Below are positions 19,570 through 30,900 of a stretch of 64,000 nucleotides of DNA, one piece after another. Position numbers and translations under genes: made by a program. The DNA lies in assembly GCF_000092065.1 (NCBI RefSeq), contig NC_009357.1:434001-498000 (forward strand), written 5' to 3'. The notes beneath the pieces were generated by a model that had not been told where the DNA came from, did not search any database, and worked only from the letters and a program-made list of their open reading frames with translations. Position 1 is the first letter of the stretch, and each line of letters opens with the position of its first letter. This DNA comes from Ostreococcus lucimarinus CCE9901 (Eukaryota > Chlorophyta > Mamiellophyceae > Mamiellales > Bathycoccaceae).

Positions 19570-21540
19570 ATGGGCGCCGACGGCGACGCCGTGCGCGACG
19601 CGCTCGCGAACGCGGTCGAAGCGATCGCGCGCGATGTCCCGAACGCGCGCGGCACGGACTTATCCCTCGAGAGCGCGAAGGAGAAGGCGACGCGCGCGCA
19701 AAAGCTGCCCGCGCGGGACGCGCTGCTCGCGGTGAAACGGTGCTGGACGACCGCGACGCACGAACCGGGGAATCGACTGCGGGAAAAGGAGCTGGCGGAG
19801 GTGATGCGAACGTTTAACGAGGCGTGGTTGAAACAAGGCCTGACGGGGACGCCGTTGGACGATGGGACGTGGTCGTTTAGAGTGGCGCGAGTGAATCGAA
19901 ACGCGGCGAAGCGATGCCTCACGGCGCTGGGGAACTGGGCGAGGAAGGGAGCGTGGGAACCGTGGACCGGGGAGTGCCGAAAGATGAGGGATGAGGTGAT
20001 GAAGAAGGAGGACGGGGCGTACGATACGTACGCGCAAGTGCATCGGGGATTGGAAGCGTTGCGAGCGCGCGCGACGACGGGCGTGAGAAATTTGGTAAAC
20101 GATGGCGAGAGCGAGGTGACGTACGAACATGCGCTGGAGTTTGATAAAGAATTACAGAAATGGATCGAAACGTGCTGGCTTGAGAACGGACTGCCGCCGT
20201 TGGACGAATTGCCGAAGTCGAACGAGGTGTTTTACGCGAGCGGAATGGTACACACAGAGATGCCTCTTTCGTCCAAGCGAGCGCCGCCAAGGGATCGTTC
20301 GCAACCGATAAGCCCCGCGACGGCGCCGGCGAAGAAGGCAAAAACGATAAAAGATGAGAGATTACAGAGCCCGGTGAGAGCAAATGCGGAATTACCGCGA
20401 TCGGTGAAAAAGGAACCGAAGGAGCCCGGCGCGGCGGCAGTGCTGCGCTCACCGACGCCGCATTCGCCGACGCCATGCGAAACCGCCAAGCCGCCGGCGC
20501 GCGAGACGGAGATGCACGTCATCAGACACTCTGTTGCAGTCACGGTGAAGGTGCGCTGCTACGGACTAGACGCAGACTTGGTCATCATCCCGCCCTTTGG
20601 AGTGCCGAGCGGAGTGAAAACAAATGGCGAGATGGCTGCCATGGTATTTCGAGAGACTCAAGCCGCGCAGCAAGCGAATGTGCAACCAGCTGAATCTTCG
20701 ATGAGATGCACGCATAACGATGGTAAGGCGTGGCGGTGTCCCGGACGTAATCTGGAAGGTACGCCGTTCTGCACGAAGCATCAACCAGCGAAATTTTCCA
20801 CTTTGGCTCGCGTCAATCCAGTCACGTTTGAAACGGCACAAGGTTTATCGATTACGTACGCCGGTCCTCCATCGGCGTGCGTTATTCGAAGTGTTTCTGG
20901 CGTGCCAATCGATGACTCGGATTTGTTGATGCTTAAAGATCCGGAAAAGTTTGAAGCCTTTGCGTGGGACATCGAGCGTCAATTGAAATCTTGTGAAGGG
21001 CTCGTTCGACGAGACGGTGCCGGTGGACGATTCCGTGAGAATGCTTTCGTACTCGAACGCGGAGGATTTTGGGTCCCATACACTCAGTATGAAGCTCGAT
21101 TAACCACGCTTCTCCCAGGCACGCCACCCGGTTCGACCACCACGTCGGAAAGCGTGTTCAACCAATGTATTGAAGACATCGGCGCAATCAACACCGCACG
21201 CGTGGCCGAGCAAGCGAACGACGACGAGACTGAGAAAAGCAACGATGATGATGACAAACGAGAGAGCGCGCCGCCTGCAGAGCGTCCGGCTTTCGACGAT
21301 CCGATGGATACCGACAGTCCGGGACGAGCCAAAGTGCCAGCACCGACTGGCGCTCGAGAAGTGCGTCTGAAACTTGCAGAGCTTCATAGACAACTCCTCA
21401 ACGTGGATCGAGAAATCGTAGGCATGCGCGATGCTGGCTTCGCGCACGCTAAGAAACGTGATCCACAGAGTCTCGACAATAGCGAAAATAGCGAATATGA
21501 CGCGTACGAGCAGAGCGTGAATCGCGCGCTTCGCCTTTAG
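19570..21540 (+). CDS. WRC-domain nuclear protein
   Basis: 656 aa. Residues of about 379-403 form a WRC motif with exact C-x9-C-x10-C-x2-H spacing (CTHNDGKAWRC, then C..H), the plant zinc-binding module that also occurs in growth-regulating factors. No QLQ domain is visible, so this is not a canonical GRF. The N-terminal 220 residues form a Trp-rich helical region I do not recognise; the middle (240-310) is basic and Ser/Pro-rich with likely nuclear localisation signals; the C-terminus has acidic stretches and a helical segment (about 600-630). A role in transcription is inferred. It is divergent from CUL3. Confidence 0.65.
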   Translation: MGADGDAVRDALANAVEAIARDVPNARGTDLSLESAKEKATRAQKLPARDALLAVKRCWTTATHEPGNRLREKELAEVMRTFNEAWLKQGLTGTPLDDGTWSFRVARVNRNAAKRCLTALGNWARKGAWEPWTGECRKMRDEVMKKEDGAYDTYAQVHRGLEALRARATTGVRNLVNDGESEVTYEHALEFDKELQKWIETCWLENGLPPLDELPKSNEVFYASGMVHTEMPLSSKRAPPRDRSQPISPATAPAKKAKTIKDERLQSPVRANAELPRSVKKEPKEPGAAAVLRSPTPHSPTPCETAKPPARETEMHVIRHSVAVTVKVRCYGLDADLVIIPPFGVPSGVKTNGEMAAMVFRETQAAQQANVQPAESSMRCTHNDGKAWRCPGRNLEGTPFCTKHQPAKFSTLARVNPVTFETAQGLSITYAGPPSACVIRSVSGVPIDDSDLLMLKDPEKFEAFAWDIERQLKSCEGLVRRDGAGGRFRENAFVLERGGFWVPYTQYEARLTTLLPGTPPGSTTTSESVFNQCIEDIGAINTARVAEQANDDETEKSNDDDDKRESAPPAERPAFDDPMDTDSPGRAKVPAPTGAREVRLKLAELHRQLLNVDREIVGMRDAGFAHAKKRDPQSLDNSENSEYDAYEQSVNRALRL

Positions 21541-21696
21541 AGGAATAAGCAACTCGTGTAAATGGGATTTTAAAAATAATCGCACAGTTAGCAGCACAAA
21601 TCCTTTCCTCGTCAATTCGATCGACATCAGAGGTGGATCTAAAGTTCTCTAAAGTGTTCCGCTCTCTTAATCAGTTCGTTCTTCATCCCTCAATGC

Positions 21697-23118
21697 TTAC
21701 TTGTACTGAGACATGAATTCGCCGTGGAAGTTGGTGAGCTTGACGGCGACGCCAGCGATATCTTCCTCGCTCGGAAGGAAAGTGGTCCGGAAGTGCCACG
21801 TGCCCGGCTTTTGCCCGAACCCAGACCCCGGAACGGTGACGATACCGGTCGCCAACAGTAAGCGGGTGCAGTACTCTGCATCGGCAACCTTGTTCGCGGC
21901 GGCGCATTCGTCAAGGAACTTTTGCGGGAACACCAGGTTCGGAAAGCAGTACATCGCGCCATCCGCTGGTTGGCAAGTCACACCCTCCAACGAGTTCAAC
22001 GCGTTGCTGAGTGTGATGGAACGTCTCTTCAGAGATGCGAGAATGTCATCGCGTTCTTGCGCAAACTGCTTGTACGAAGGGTCGCCTTCCACCGGCGGGT
22101 CCATGACCATCGAGGTCACGATTTGGCCCGCCAAGTTGGGGCAGAGAGCGATGGACGCGAGCTTCAGAATCGCATCCAGCACGCCTTGTTCCCACGCACC
22201 GATGAGTTCCATGAAACCACCGCGACGACCGCATTCACCGTAGTACCCTTTGCTGATACTCTGGAAGCTCGCCAAGGCGACCCGCTTGTCCAAGCCCGCC
22301 TCGAGCACGACTTTGCGCATGCTCTTGAACTTTTTGCCATCGGCGTAGATGTTTTCTTGGTACACTTCGTCGGAGATGATGAGAAGTCCTTCATCGGCGC
22401 AGAACTTGGCGATATCGAGCAAGTTGTCATCGCTCAACACGTTACCCGTAGGGTTACCCGGGTTGATGACGACGAGCGCGCGAACGTTTTTCCCTTGCGC
22501 TCGCGCCGCGTTCAACTGACTCTTGACGTGTTCGACGTCCATCGACCACCCAGTCTCTTCGTCCAGGTAGTACGGCGTCAGCGTACCGCCATACAGCGTT
22601 AACGCCGCCGAGTACAGCGGATACTGCGGGATCGGGCACATGATGGCGTCCTGTTCCCCTCGAATCAAGACGTTCATCAAATAATGGCACCCCGCCGAGG
22701 CCCCGTCGATGAGATACACGTCGTCGATGTTCGCCGGAATCCCATCCCTCTTCGTGATCCCTCTCACCACGCGCTCTCGCAAAGATTCCACGCCCTTACT
22801 CTCCGAGTACGCTCCCGTCCCGCCCTTAATCTTCCGCTTACACTCCTCCGCGCGTTCGAGGACGTCCGCCGCGAACGCCCCCGCCACCGCCTCGCAGTCG
22901 ATCGCCGCGAGCACCTGCCTGAAGAACGAGATCGGCCGCTGCCCGAGCGAGTGCGGATTCCCGATGTTGCAGTACACCACCTTATCGAACGGCAGTTTCT
23001 CCCCGTCCCGCAGCGCCCGCTCGAGCTGCTGCGCCCGCGCGACGATCGGCCCTCGCACCGCGTACTCCGCGTCGACGACGCGGTGATTGATCGTCCCGAC
23101 CGTGATCGCGTCGCGCAT
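21697..23118 (-). CDS. Alanine aminotransferase (possibly glutamate:glyoxylate aminotransferase)
   Basis: 473 aa, the usual length. Class I/II aminotransferase fold: NIGNPHSLGQRP near the start, the NPGNPTGNVLS substrate-binding motif, ISDEVYQENIY, and the PLP-binding lysine in SISKGYYGECGRRGG (about residue 291), then ATGIVTVPGSGFGQ. The same family holds cytosolic/mitochondrial alanine aminotransferase and peroxisomal glutamate:glyoxylate aminotransferase of photorespiration. The C-terminus EFMSQYK lacks a clear peroxisomal PTS1 tripeptide, which favours alanine aminotransferase. I choose the ATG at 23118 because homology starts there, although the frame stays open well upstream. Confidence 0.9.
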   Translation of the reverse strand: MRDAITVGTINHRVVDAEYAVRGPIVARAQQLERALRDGEKLPFDKVVYCNIGNPHSLGQRPISFFRQVLAAIDCEAVAGAFAADVLERAEECKRKIKGGTGAYSESKGVESLRERVVRGITKRDGIPANIDDVYLIDGASAGCHYLMNVLIRGEQDAIMCPIPQYPLYSAALTLYGGTLTPYYLDEETGWSMDVEHVKSQLNAARAQGKNVRALVVINPGNPTGNVLSDDNLLDIAKFCADEGLLIISDEVYQENIYADGKKFKSMRKVVLEAGLDKRVALASFQSISKGYYGECGRRGGFMELIGAWEQGVLDAILKLASIALCPNLAGQIVTSMVMDPPVEGDPSYKQFAQERDDILASLKRRSITLSNALNSLEGVTCQPADGAMYCFPNLVFPQKFLDECAAANKVADAEYCTRLLLATGIVTVPGSGFGQKPGTWHFRTTFLPSEEDIAGVAVKLTNFHGEFMSQYK

Positions 23119-23514
23119 CGCGTCCCGTCCGCGGCGCGCGCGATCGAAAGAGTTCGCGCGTTCGTCGCCGATCGCTCGCGCGCGCGCGCTCGCGTCGCGC
23201 CGAGTCGCGTCGCGGTGCGTCGATCGATCGCTCCGACGCGCGCGCAGGGGGGGTGCGCGCGCGCGTCGACCGACGCGTCGATCGAATCGATCGCGCGGTC
23301 GGTCGTCGACCCGCGGTCGAGGGTCGCGCGATCGAGACGATCGACGACGCGAGGGTGACGCGCGTCGCGCGGTGATGTGTGTGGGTAAACAGTGCGAGGG
23401 TGGTTTCGGTCGATGCGTTGTGTGGGTAAACAGTGCGGCGTGGGTTTTCGTGGACACGCGCGCGAATGCGCGTCCGTCGTCGTCGACGGCGCCGGCACAC
23501 GGCGCGCGTCGTGG
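23119..23514. promoter_or_regulatory. Divergent promoter with two element A copies and element B
   Basis: 396 bp between alanine aminotransferase (minus) and the CCA-adding enzyme (plus). Two exact copies of element A in minus orientation lie at 23379-23393 and 23420-23434, 41 bp apart. One copy of GCGGTCGGTC (element B reversed) lies at 23295-23304. The copies sit 81-136 bp upstream of the preferred CCA-enzyme ATG. Confidence 0.6.
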
Positions 23515-25356
23515 ATGCGCGCGCGATCGACGGCGAGCGATCGCGGGACGGGCGCGACGAGGACGATCGCGCGAGGGCGCGCGCTGCGGCGCGCGCTGGC
23601 GCGCGCGGGGGGGGGGGGACGCGAAACGACCGCGGCGGGACGGCGCGACGGACGCGACGGCGTCGCGGGCGACGGGACGCGCAGGGCGGGGACGGCGCGC
23701 GCGCGGGCGGATTTCGAGAGCGCGGCGGAGACGGCGGCGGCGCGGGCGCGGCGCGCGAGGGTCGGGCGAGGCGGAGGGATGCGATTTTTCGCGGGACGGG
23801 TGGACGCGAGGCGCGGCGGAGGACTCGAGGGGGCGACGATCGGCGAGGTGCGGTGCACGGCGAAGGAGAGGGAGGTGTTCGACACGCTGTTGGCGGTGGT
23901 GGAACACTTTAAGCTGGACGTGACGCTTCGCGTGGCGGGGGGGTGGGTTCGGGATAAGCTCGTCGGACGCGAGAGCGACGACATCGACGTGGCGCTGGAT
24001 ACGATGTTGGGGAAAGAGTTCGCGGAGAAGGTGAACGCGTACTTGGAGGCGCAGGGGATGGAGACGAAGGGGATCGGAGTGATTCAGAGCAATCCTGAGC
24101 AGAGTAAGCACTTGGAGACGGCGACGATGCGCGTGCGAGACGTGTGGTTGGATTTAGTAAACTTGCGCTCGGAAAACTATTCCGAGGACAGTAGGATTCC
24201 GGAGATGCAGTTCGGCACGGCCAAGGACGACGCGTTCAGGCGGGATTTGACCATCAACGCCTTGTTTTACAACATTAACGAGAAAAAAGTGGAGGATTTC
24301 ACCGAGCGCGGGATTGAGGATTTGAGTCGCGGCGTCGTGCGCACGCCGCTCCCGCCGCGAACGACGTTTTTGGACGATCCGTTGCGGATTTTGCGCGCCG
24401 TTCGCTTCGCCGCGCGATTCGGTTTCGATGTGGACGAAGAGATCGGGGCGAGCGCGAGTGATCCGGACGTGCAACACGCATTGAAGCATAAAGTGAGTCG
24501 AGAGCGTTTTGGAAAGGAAGTCTTGGGGATGCTCAAAGGACGCTCTCCCGCGGACGCGGTGGCGCTCATGGCGGCGTTCAAGATTTCCCCGATCGTCTTA
24601 CAGGTTCCCACGCAAAGCGTTGTGGATGCCGTCACGGACGCGGCGGACCGCTTGTCACAATACTCCACGAGATGCGTCGAAGGCGCGCTCGAAGAAATCG
24701 CATCAACCGACGCTTGGATGGACGAAGAGAAGCGGGTGTGGTTGTATCTCGCCTCGTGGTTGTTGCCGTACCGCGAATTGCAGTCGGACGGAAAGAAAGG
24801 AAAGAAGGTTCCCGCGGTGGGCGACATCATCAGTAACGCACTCAAGCTCCGCTCGAAAGATGCGGAAACGACGGTGCACGTGCATGAATCGATGGCTCTC
24901 GCAAAAACCTTGTTGACGAACAAAGACTTTACTCGGCTTGAGGGCGGCTTAGCGCTGCGAAAGATGGGTGAGACGTGGCGTCTTGCCGTGCTCTTAGAAG
25001 CTTTATGCGCCGTCGTGCCCGGCATGAGCGATGCCGAGGTCCCGACTTGGGCAGGCGAATACGCGTTCGAACCGGACGCCGCGCCTGCGGATGTGCGCGA
25101 GCGCGTCGCCGCGGGCGTGAAAGCCGCCGTAAGTAAATTTGAGGCGGTCGAGCAGCGAGTTGCATCGCTCGAATTGAACGAGTGTTGGGAGACTAAGCCA
25201 CCAGTCACCGGACAAGACGTCATGGCGGCGTTGAACATGACGAAAGGAGGTCCAGAGTTGAAAAAGTGGATCGATAAATCCGTGGAGTGGGCGCTAGAAA
25301 ATCCAAACATCACGAAGGAGGAGTGCGTGGAGAAGATAAAGCAGGGCGGGCATTAA
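23515..25356 (+). CDS. CCA-adding tRNA nucleotidyltransferase
   Basis: 613 aa from 23515; an internal ATG at 23779 gives 525 aa. The class II nucleotidyltransferase head is clear: VTLRVAGGWVRDKLVGRESDDIDVAL, with its GG motif and catalytic DxD, then RDLTINALFYN and TFLDDPLRILRAVRFAARFGF. It adds the 3'-terminal CCA to tRNAs. The extra N-terminus is Arg/Ala-rich and fits an organelle presequence. Eukaryotic CCA enzymes are often sent to several compartments from alternative starts, so both ATGs may be used. The next two genes also serve tRNA biology. Confidence 0.88.
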   Translation: MRARSTASDRGTGATRTIARGRALRRALARAGGGGRETTAAGRRDGRDGVAGDGTRRAGTARARADFESAAETAAARARRARVGRGGGMRFFAGRVDARRGGGLEGATIGEVRCTAKEREVFDTLLAVVEHFKLDVTLRVAGGWVRDKLVGRESDDIDVALDTMLGKEFAEKVNAYLEAQGMETKGIGVIQSNPEQSKHLETATMRVRDVWLDLVNLRSENYSEDSRIPEMQFGTAKDDAFRRDLTINALFYNINEKKVEDFTERGIEDLSRGVVRTPLPPRTTFLDDPLRILRAVRFAARFGFDVDEEIGASASDPDVQHALKHKVSRERFGKEVLGMLKGRSPADAVALMAAFKISPIVLQVPTQSVVDAVTDAADRLSQYSTRCVEGALEEIASTDAWMDEEKRVWLYLASWLLPYRELQSDGKKGKKVPAVGDIISNALKLRSKDAETTVHVHESMALAKTLLTNKDFTRLEGGLALRKMGETWRLAVLLEALCAVVPGMSDAEVPTWAGEYAFEPDAAPADVRERVAAGVKAAVSKFEAVEQRVASLELNECWETKPPVTGQDVMAALNMTKGGPELKKWIDKSVEWALENPNITKEECVEKIKQGGH

Positions 25357-25417
25357 TAAACACAACACAATTGTATGATACACAAATGATACATAAATTT
25401 GACTACGTTTGCTAATC

Positions 25418-27568
25418 TCAAAACCAAGGCTCGTCGAACGGCGTCGCCTTGACGACAATATTTGCCTCGGCGGGGACCGCCAATTTCCCTGGATGTCTAA
25501 GCATGACGAACACTTTCGTTTTGCCGCGACTAAAGTTTTCAGTGAGCATTTTCACTGCGTTGGCCTGAATCAAACCGGACGCTAGACCGACAGATGCCGC
25601 TGGTGCGGATACAGAAGTAATATGCCCGATGGTGTCGCCGAAGACGTCGCCGAGGTTCACGTCGCTTCGATGCTCCGAGCGAAGCGCTTTGTCCTTCTTC
25701 GACCATTGCGAGAACATACCCGACACCGTCCGATCACGACGGCGCGTCGTGTCGTCCGTCTTTTTGACACACCAAGCGTCGCGTTGTGCTTCGTTGGGGA
25801 AGAAGATCTCCGCACCGAGCGTCGGTTGACCAGACCACGGACATCGCAGGGCGACGCGAACCATCGCGTCGCGCGGATGCGAATCGCGTTCCAACTTCTC
25901 ATCGCGCACTCGAAGCACATTTCTCACCTTTACGAACGGCTCGGCGTGTCGCACGAGCGCTAAATCGCACTGAGAAACCTTGCTTTTTGGTTTCGCTCGA
26001 ATGTCGTCGAGAATATCGTCGAAAATCTCCAGACGCTTGTCCGCTCCAGCTTGGGTGTCGAGGTAATCGTCCGGGAATAGGGCGCGCGCAAAACGTTGCG
26101 CACACCACGACCATTCAGTGATTCCCACCGGACGTGCGCCGGTTTGGCACACGCCGTGCCAAACGGGAAGCATCCAAGACGAAGAAACGATCAGAGTGTA
26201 CCCTTCTATCGCTGTCACACCTCGATTGATGAGCGTCGCCGAGTATGATTTGACACCGACGGCGGCCGTTTCCTCCCATGGTCGCTCGAGCGCAGCCGCG
26301 CGCGATGCGCGTCGACTTTCGTCGTACTCGGCTTGCGTCGGCGCAACTTCCGTCGGCACCCGCATTTCACTCGAATCGGTTTGAACGCCCCAAGCAGCCG
26401 CACGAGCGTCTGGACAAACGATTCGACGGATGCCTCGGGTAGTATGCGCGCTCGAGTAAAAATCTAAATCCGGAGCCAGTTTCTGCACAATCTCGAAAGC
26501 TTTAGCACCGATGATTTCGATGCGCGCGAATGCGTCACTTTCTTCCACTTCTACGTCAGCTTTCGTGTTTGTCGCGACTCGCACCGCGACGGCGTCACGA
26601 AACGCTTCTGACGCCGACTCTTTCGCGCTCGGGTGCACCCAAACGTGCGCCTCGGCGACGCTCAACGTCTCCTCTCTCGGCGTACAGTACACCAGCGCCG
26701 GACAAATCACGCGACGTTTTGAATCCACAACGTGAATCGCAATCGCGCGTTCTCCGTCCTTGAACGCGCGCAAGTTTAGCGCTTTCTTTTCAGCCGCCGT
26801 CTTTGCTAAAACTTTGTGCACGTCGGTTCGGGCGCCCTTCACGACGAAACACGCGTTGTACGAGGAATCGTGGGCGAGCGCGGCTTGCGATATCGAACGC
26901 ATGATGAATCGCCAACCTCGACCTCGCCCCGGTCTCGCGGCGGGGACGACCCATCCCCACCCGCGAGGCTTTCGCATCGCGAACCTGCGAGCGCGCGCGC
27001 CGTCAGTCATCTCTCCAACATTTCGCCTCGTCTTCAAAAATCGAGCTTCCAAACGCCTCAGTCGATGTACCGTGCGGTAACTCTATACGCTCGTCTCCAG
27101 CGAACGCCGAAACGTTCTCGGATTGGCTGGGCGCGTGATTTCGTCATCACCGGCGTCTCTCGCGTTCGCGCGCGTCGCCTCGCGTCACCCTCCCCACCTC
27201 TTCGCGTGCCACGCGTGCGCGCGCAGCGCCTTCACCGCCGTCCCGCCTCCCGCGCGCGTCCTCGCCGCGTTCAGACGCCCTCGTCGCCGCGCGCGTCGTC
27301 GACATCCCTCCGTCGTCGCGTCCTCGCCCGCCGCCGCCGCGCGTCGCCGTTTCAAATTCGGCCTTCGCCGCGTCGCTCGCGGCGCGTGCGACGTCGCCCG
27401 TCTTCGCGCGTGTCTCGCCAGCGTCTCCACGCCCAGCGCGCGTCGTCCCTCGATCGCGCGCGTCGTCGCGCGCAGCTCGCGCGCGCGCGCCGCGACGAAA
27501 TCCCACACGCGCACGTAACGCGGCGTCGCGCTCGCGTCGCGCGCGTCGGCGACGACGACGACGTCCAT
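25418..27568 (-). CDS. POP1: RNase P/MRP protein subunit POP1
   Basis: Two exons, 27568-27198 and 26984-25418, giving 645 aa. The 213-nt intron has a GTGGGG donor, CTGAC at 27006-27002 and a CAG acceptor. Splicing restores the POP1 core motif as AHAWHAKRFAMRKPRGWGW, which neither exon holds alone. Exon 1 also carries LARHARRRATSH, the basic N-terminal POP1 motif. In exon 2, GYTLIVSSSWMLPVWHGV is the POPLD domain. POP1 binds the RNA subunit of nuclear RNase P and RNase MRP, which mature tRNA 5' ends and pre-rRNA. It is shorter than yeast or human POP1. It shares a promoter with ValRS. Confidence 0.9.
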
Positions 27569-27907
27569 CGCGGCGCGACGTCCGGCGCCGGCGATTCGAC
27601 GGCGCCGCGCCGCGCGGTCGGTCGGTTCGCTTCAATACGACGCTCGATGGGACGGGCGTTTCGAGATCGTGGCCGCGTGACTGTTTGCGCACACGGAAAA
27701 GCGCGCGGGCCGGCGGCGTCGCCGGATCGATCGCTCGATCGCGTCGGCGTCGGCGGCTCGGCGGCGCGCGCGGCATCGCGCGACGCGCCGTCGGTCGTCG
27801 GAGGCGCGAAGGCGTGGACGCTCGACGCGCGGGACGCGACGTCGATCGGCGACGCGGCGCGGCGACGCGTTCGACGCGAGACGACGACGACGCGGGACGA
27901 CGGGACG
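27569..27907. promoter_or_regulatory. POP1/ValRS divergent promoter with elements A and B
   Basis: 339 bp between the two start codons. Exact element A (ACTGTTTGCGCACAC) at 27682-27696 on the plus strand; element B in reverse (GCGGTCGGTC) at 27614-27623, 58 bp before it. Nothing here looks coding. Confidence 0.6.
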
Positions 27908-30900
27908 ATGGCGCGCGAGGGCGCGATGGACGACGCGGCGACGGCGACGGCGACGGCGCTGATGGAGAGGGCGACGATCGATCCGGAGAAGGCGGCGAAG
28001 AAGGCGGCGAAGCTGGCGGAGAAGGAGGCGAAGAGGGCGAAGGCGGCGGCGAAGGCGGCGAAGGCGGCGGAGGAAAAGGCGAAGAGGGACGCGGGCGGCG
28101 GCGGCGAGGGCAAGGCGAAGAGGGAGAAGAAGGCGAGCGGGCCGAGCGAGGAGGACGTGCGAGCGCTGGAGAGCGCGCTGAAAACGCCGAGGGGGGAGAT
28201 GAAGGATTTGGTGGGGACGCCGATGGCGAAGTCGTATAATCCGGTGGCGGTGGAGGCGGCGTGGTACGACTGGTGGGAACGGTGCGGGATGTTTACGCCG
28301 ACGATGGGGACGAATAAGCCAAAGTTTGTCATCGTGATTCCGCCGCCGAACGTCACGGGTGCGTTGCACATTGGACACGCGCTGACGAACGCTATTCAAG
28401 ACACCATCGTGCGGTGGCGACGAATGCAGGGATATGAAGCGCTGTGGGTTCCGGGGACGGATCACGCGGGCATCGCGACGCAAACCGTGGTGGAGAAGAA
28501 ATTGCAGCGCGAGGAAGGCGTCACGAGGCACGATCTCGGGCGAGAAAAGTTCCTCGAGCGCGTGTTCGAGTGGAAAGACGTGTATGGGGGCAAGATCTGC
28601 AATCAGCTTCGCCGAATCGGCTCTTCTATGGACTGGACTCGAGAGGCGTTCACGATGGATGAAAAGTTGAGCAAAGCCGTCAAGGAAGCCTTCGTGCGCA
28701 TGTTCGACGAAGGTTTGATTTATCGCGACAATAGATTGGTGAACTGGAGTTGTCAGTTGAAGACTGCGATCAGTGATATCGAGGTGGATTACATCGAGCT
28801 CGATGGGCCGACGATGCTCGCGGTGCCGGGGCACACCAAAAAGGTGGAGTTCGGCGTCATCACATCCTTTGCGTACCCGTTCGAAGACGGGCAAGGCGAA
28901 GTTGTCGTGGCGACGACGCGTATTGAGACCATGCTTGGTGACACCGCTGTTGCGGTGCACCCCGAAGACGAACGCTACAAGAGCTTACACGGAAAATTCG
29001 TTCTTCACCCGTTCAACGGTCGTCGTATTCCCATCATTTGCGACGCCGAACTTGTCGACATGGAATTCGGTACAGGTTGCGTGAAGATCACCCCAGCCCA
29101 CGATCCGAACGATTTCAACACCGGTAAGCGTCACGATCTTGAGTTTATCAACGTATTCACCGAGGAAGGATTGGTGAACGAGCAAGGCGGCGAGCAATTC
29201 CAGGGCATGAAGCGCTTTGAGTGCCGCGTCGCCATCACGGAGGCGCTCGACAAGCTTGGTCTTTACCGGGGCAAGGCGAACAACCCGATGCGTTTGGGTC
29301 TTTGTAGCCGTAGTAAGGATGTCATCGAACCGATGCTCAAGCCGCAGTGGTGGGTCAATTGCCAAGACATGGCAAAGGAGGCGTGCGATGCCGCTCGCGA
29401 CAAGCGACTTGAAATTCTCCCTACTTTCATGGAACCGACGTGGTTCAGATGGTTGGAGAACATTCGTGACTGGTGCATCTCCCGTCAACTTTGGTGGGGT
29501 CATCGTATTCCAGCCTTCTACGTTCGTTTCGCCGGCGAAGGTGACGACGACTGTGGGATGCCAGGCGGTAGCTCTGAGAAGATGGATCGATGGGTCATCG
29601 GTCGTGACGCCGATGAAGCGCGCGTTTCGGCCGAGAAGAAGTTCCCGGGTCGAGAATTCACACTCGAACAAGACGAAGACGTGCTCGACACTTGGTTCTC
29701 GTCCGGTTTGTTTCCGTTTTCCGTCTTTGGCTGGCCCGACGAGACACCGGATTTGGCCGAGTTTTACCCAACGTCCCTCCTCGAAACTGGACACGACATT
29801 TTGTTCTTCTGGGTCGCTCGTATGGTAATGATGGGCATGAAATTGACTGGTAAGGTGCCGTTCAAACAAGTGTACCTGCACGCCATGGTTCGTGACGCGC
29901 ATGGTCGTAAAATGTCAAAGTCTCTCGGTAACGTCATCGATCCTCTCCATGTCATTGAAGGTATCGACTTGGCCGCCCTCAACGAGACTCTCGTCGGCGG
30001 TAACCTCGACGAGAAGGAACGCAAAAAGGCGCAAGCGGGTCAAAAGGCTGACTTCCCCGATGGCATTCCAGAATGTGGGACCGATGCTATGCGCTTCGCG
30101 CTCGTGTCTTACACCGCTCAAGGTCGTGACATCAACCTGGACGTTCTCCGTGTCGTTTCGTACCGCCACTGGTGTAATAAGCTTTGGAACGCGACTAAGT
30201 TTGCGATGATGAATTTGGGTGACGAATACGTGCCGCCGGCCGATTTCAACGCTACTTTCGATGTACAAAGTCTTCCGCTCGCGGCCAAGTGGGTTCTCAG
30301 CCGCTTGAATGCAACATGCGCGTCGACAAACGCGGGTATGGAAGTGTACGATTTTAACACCGCCACGAACTCTGTGTACGCGTTCTGGCAATACGAACTC
30401 TGTGACGTTTACATCGAGATCATCAAGCCTGTTATGAGTGGATCGGATGAAATGGCGAAGAAACAACTGCGAGATGCGCTTTGGATTTGCCTCGACGCTG
30501 GTTTGAGACTTCTCCACCCGTTCATGCCCTTCGTCACCGAAGAGCTCTGGCAGCGACTTCCGCGCACTCGCAATGAGAACACACCGAAGAGTATTATGAT
30601 TGCTGAGTACCCAGTCGCGGTCGATTCTTGGGCCAACGCCACGGCTGAGTCGCAGATGCAAATCATAATGGACTCTGTTAAGGCGTTCCGATCGTTGAAG
30701 TCCAACTACAACCTTCCTCCCAGAGCGAGACCGGATGTTTTCTACAGTGTCAAGACGGATGACAGCGAAGCGGCGATGAAGATTGATCCAGAAGGTTTGG
30801 TCTCTCTCGCGGGCGTCGGTGAGTTGAAACAGCTGGCTCAAGGTGAATCTGCGCCGCCGGGTTGCGCGGTGAGCATCGTGAACGAGTCCGTGACGGTCTA

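Noticed and set aside
22764-23984. Minus-strand 406-codon frame
   Set aside because: Low-complexity Ser/Arg/Thr sequence antisense to the CCA gene and overlapping alanine aminotransferase and its promoter.
27147-27776. Minus-strand 209-codon frame upstream of ValRS
   Set aside because: Shadow of POP1 exon 1 in another frame plus promoter sequence.
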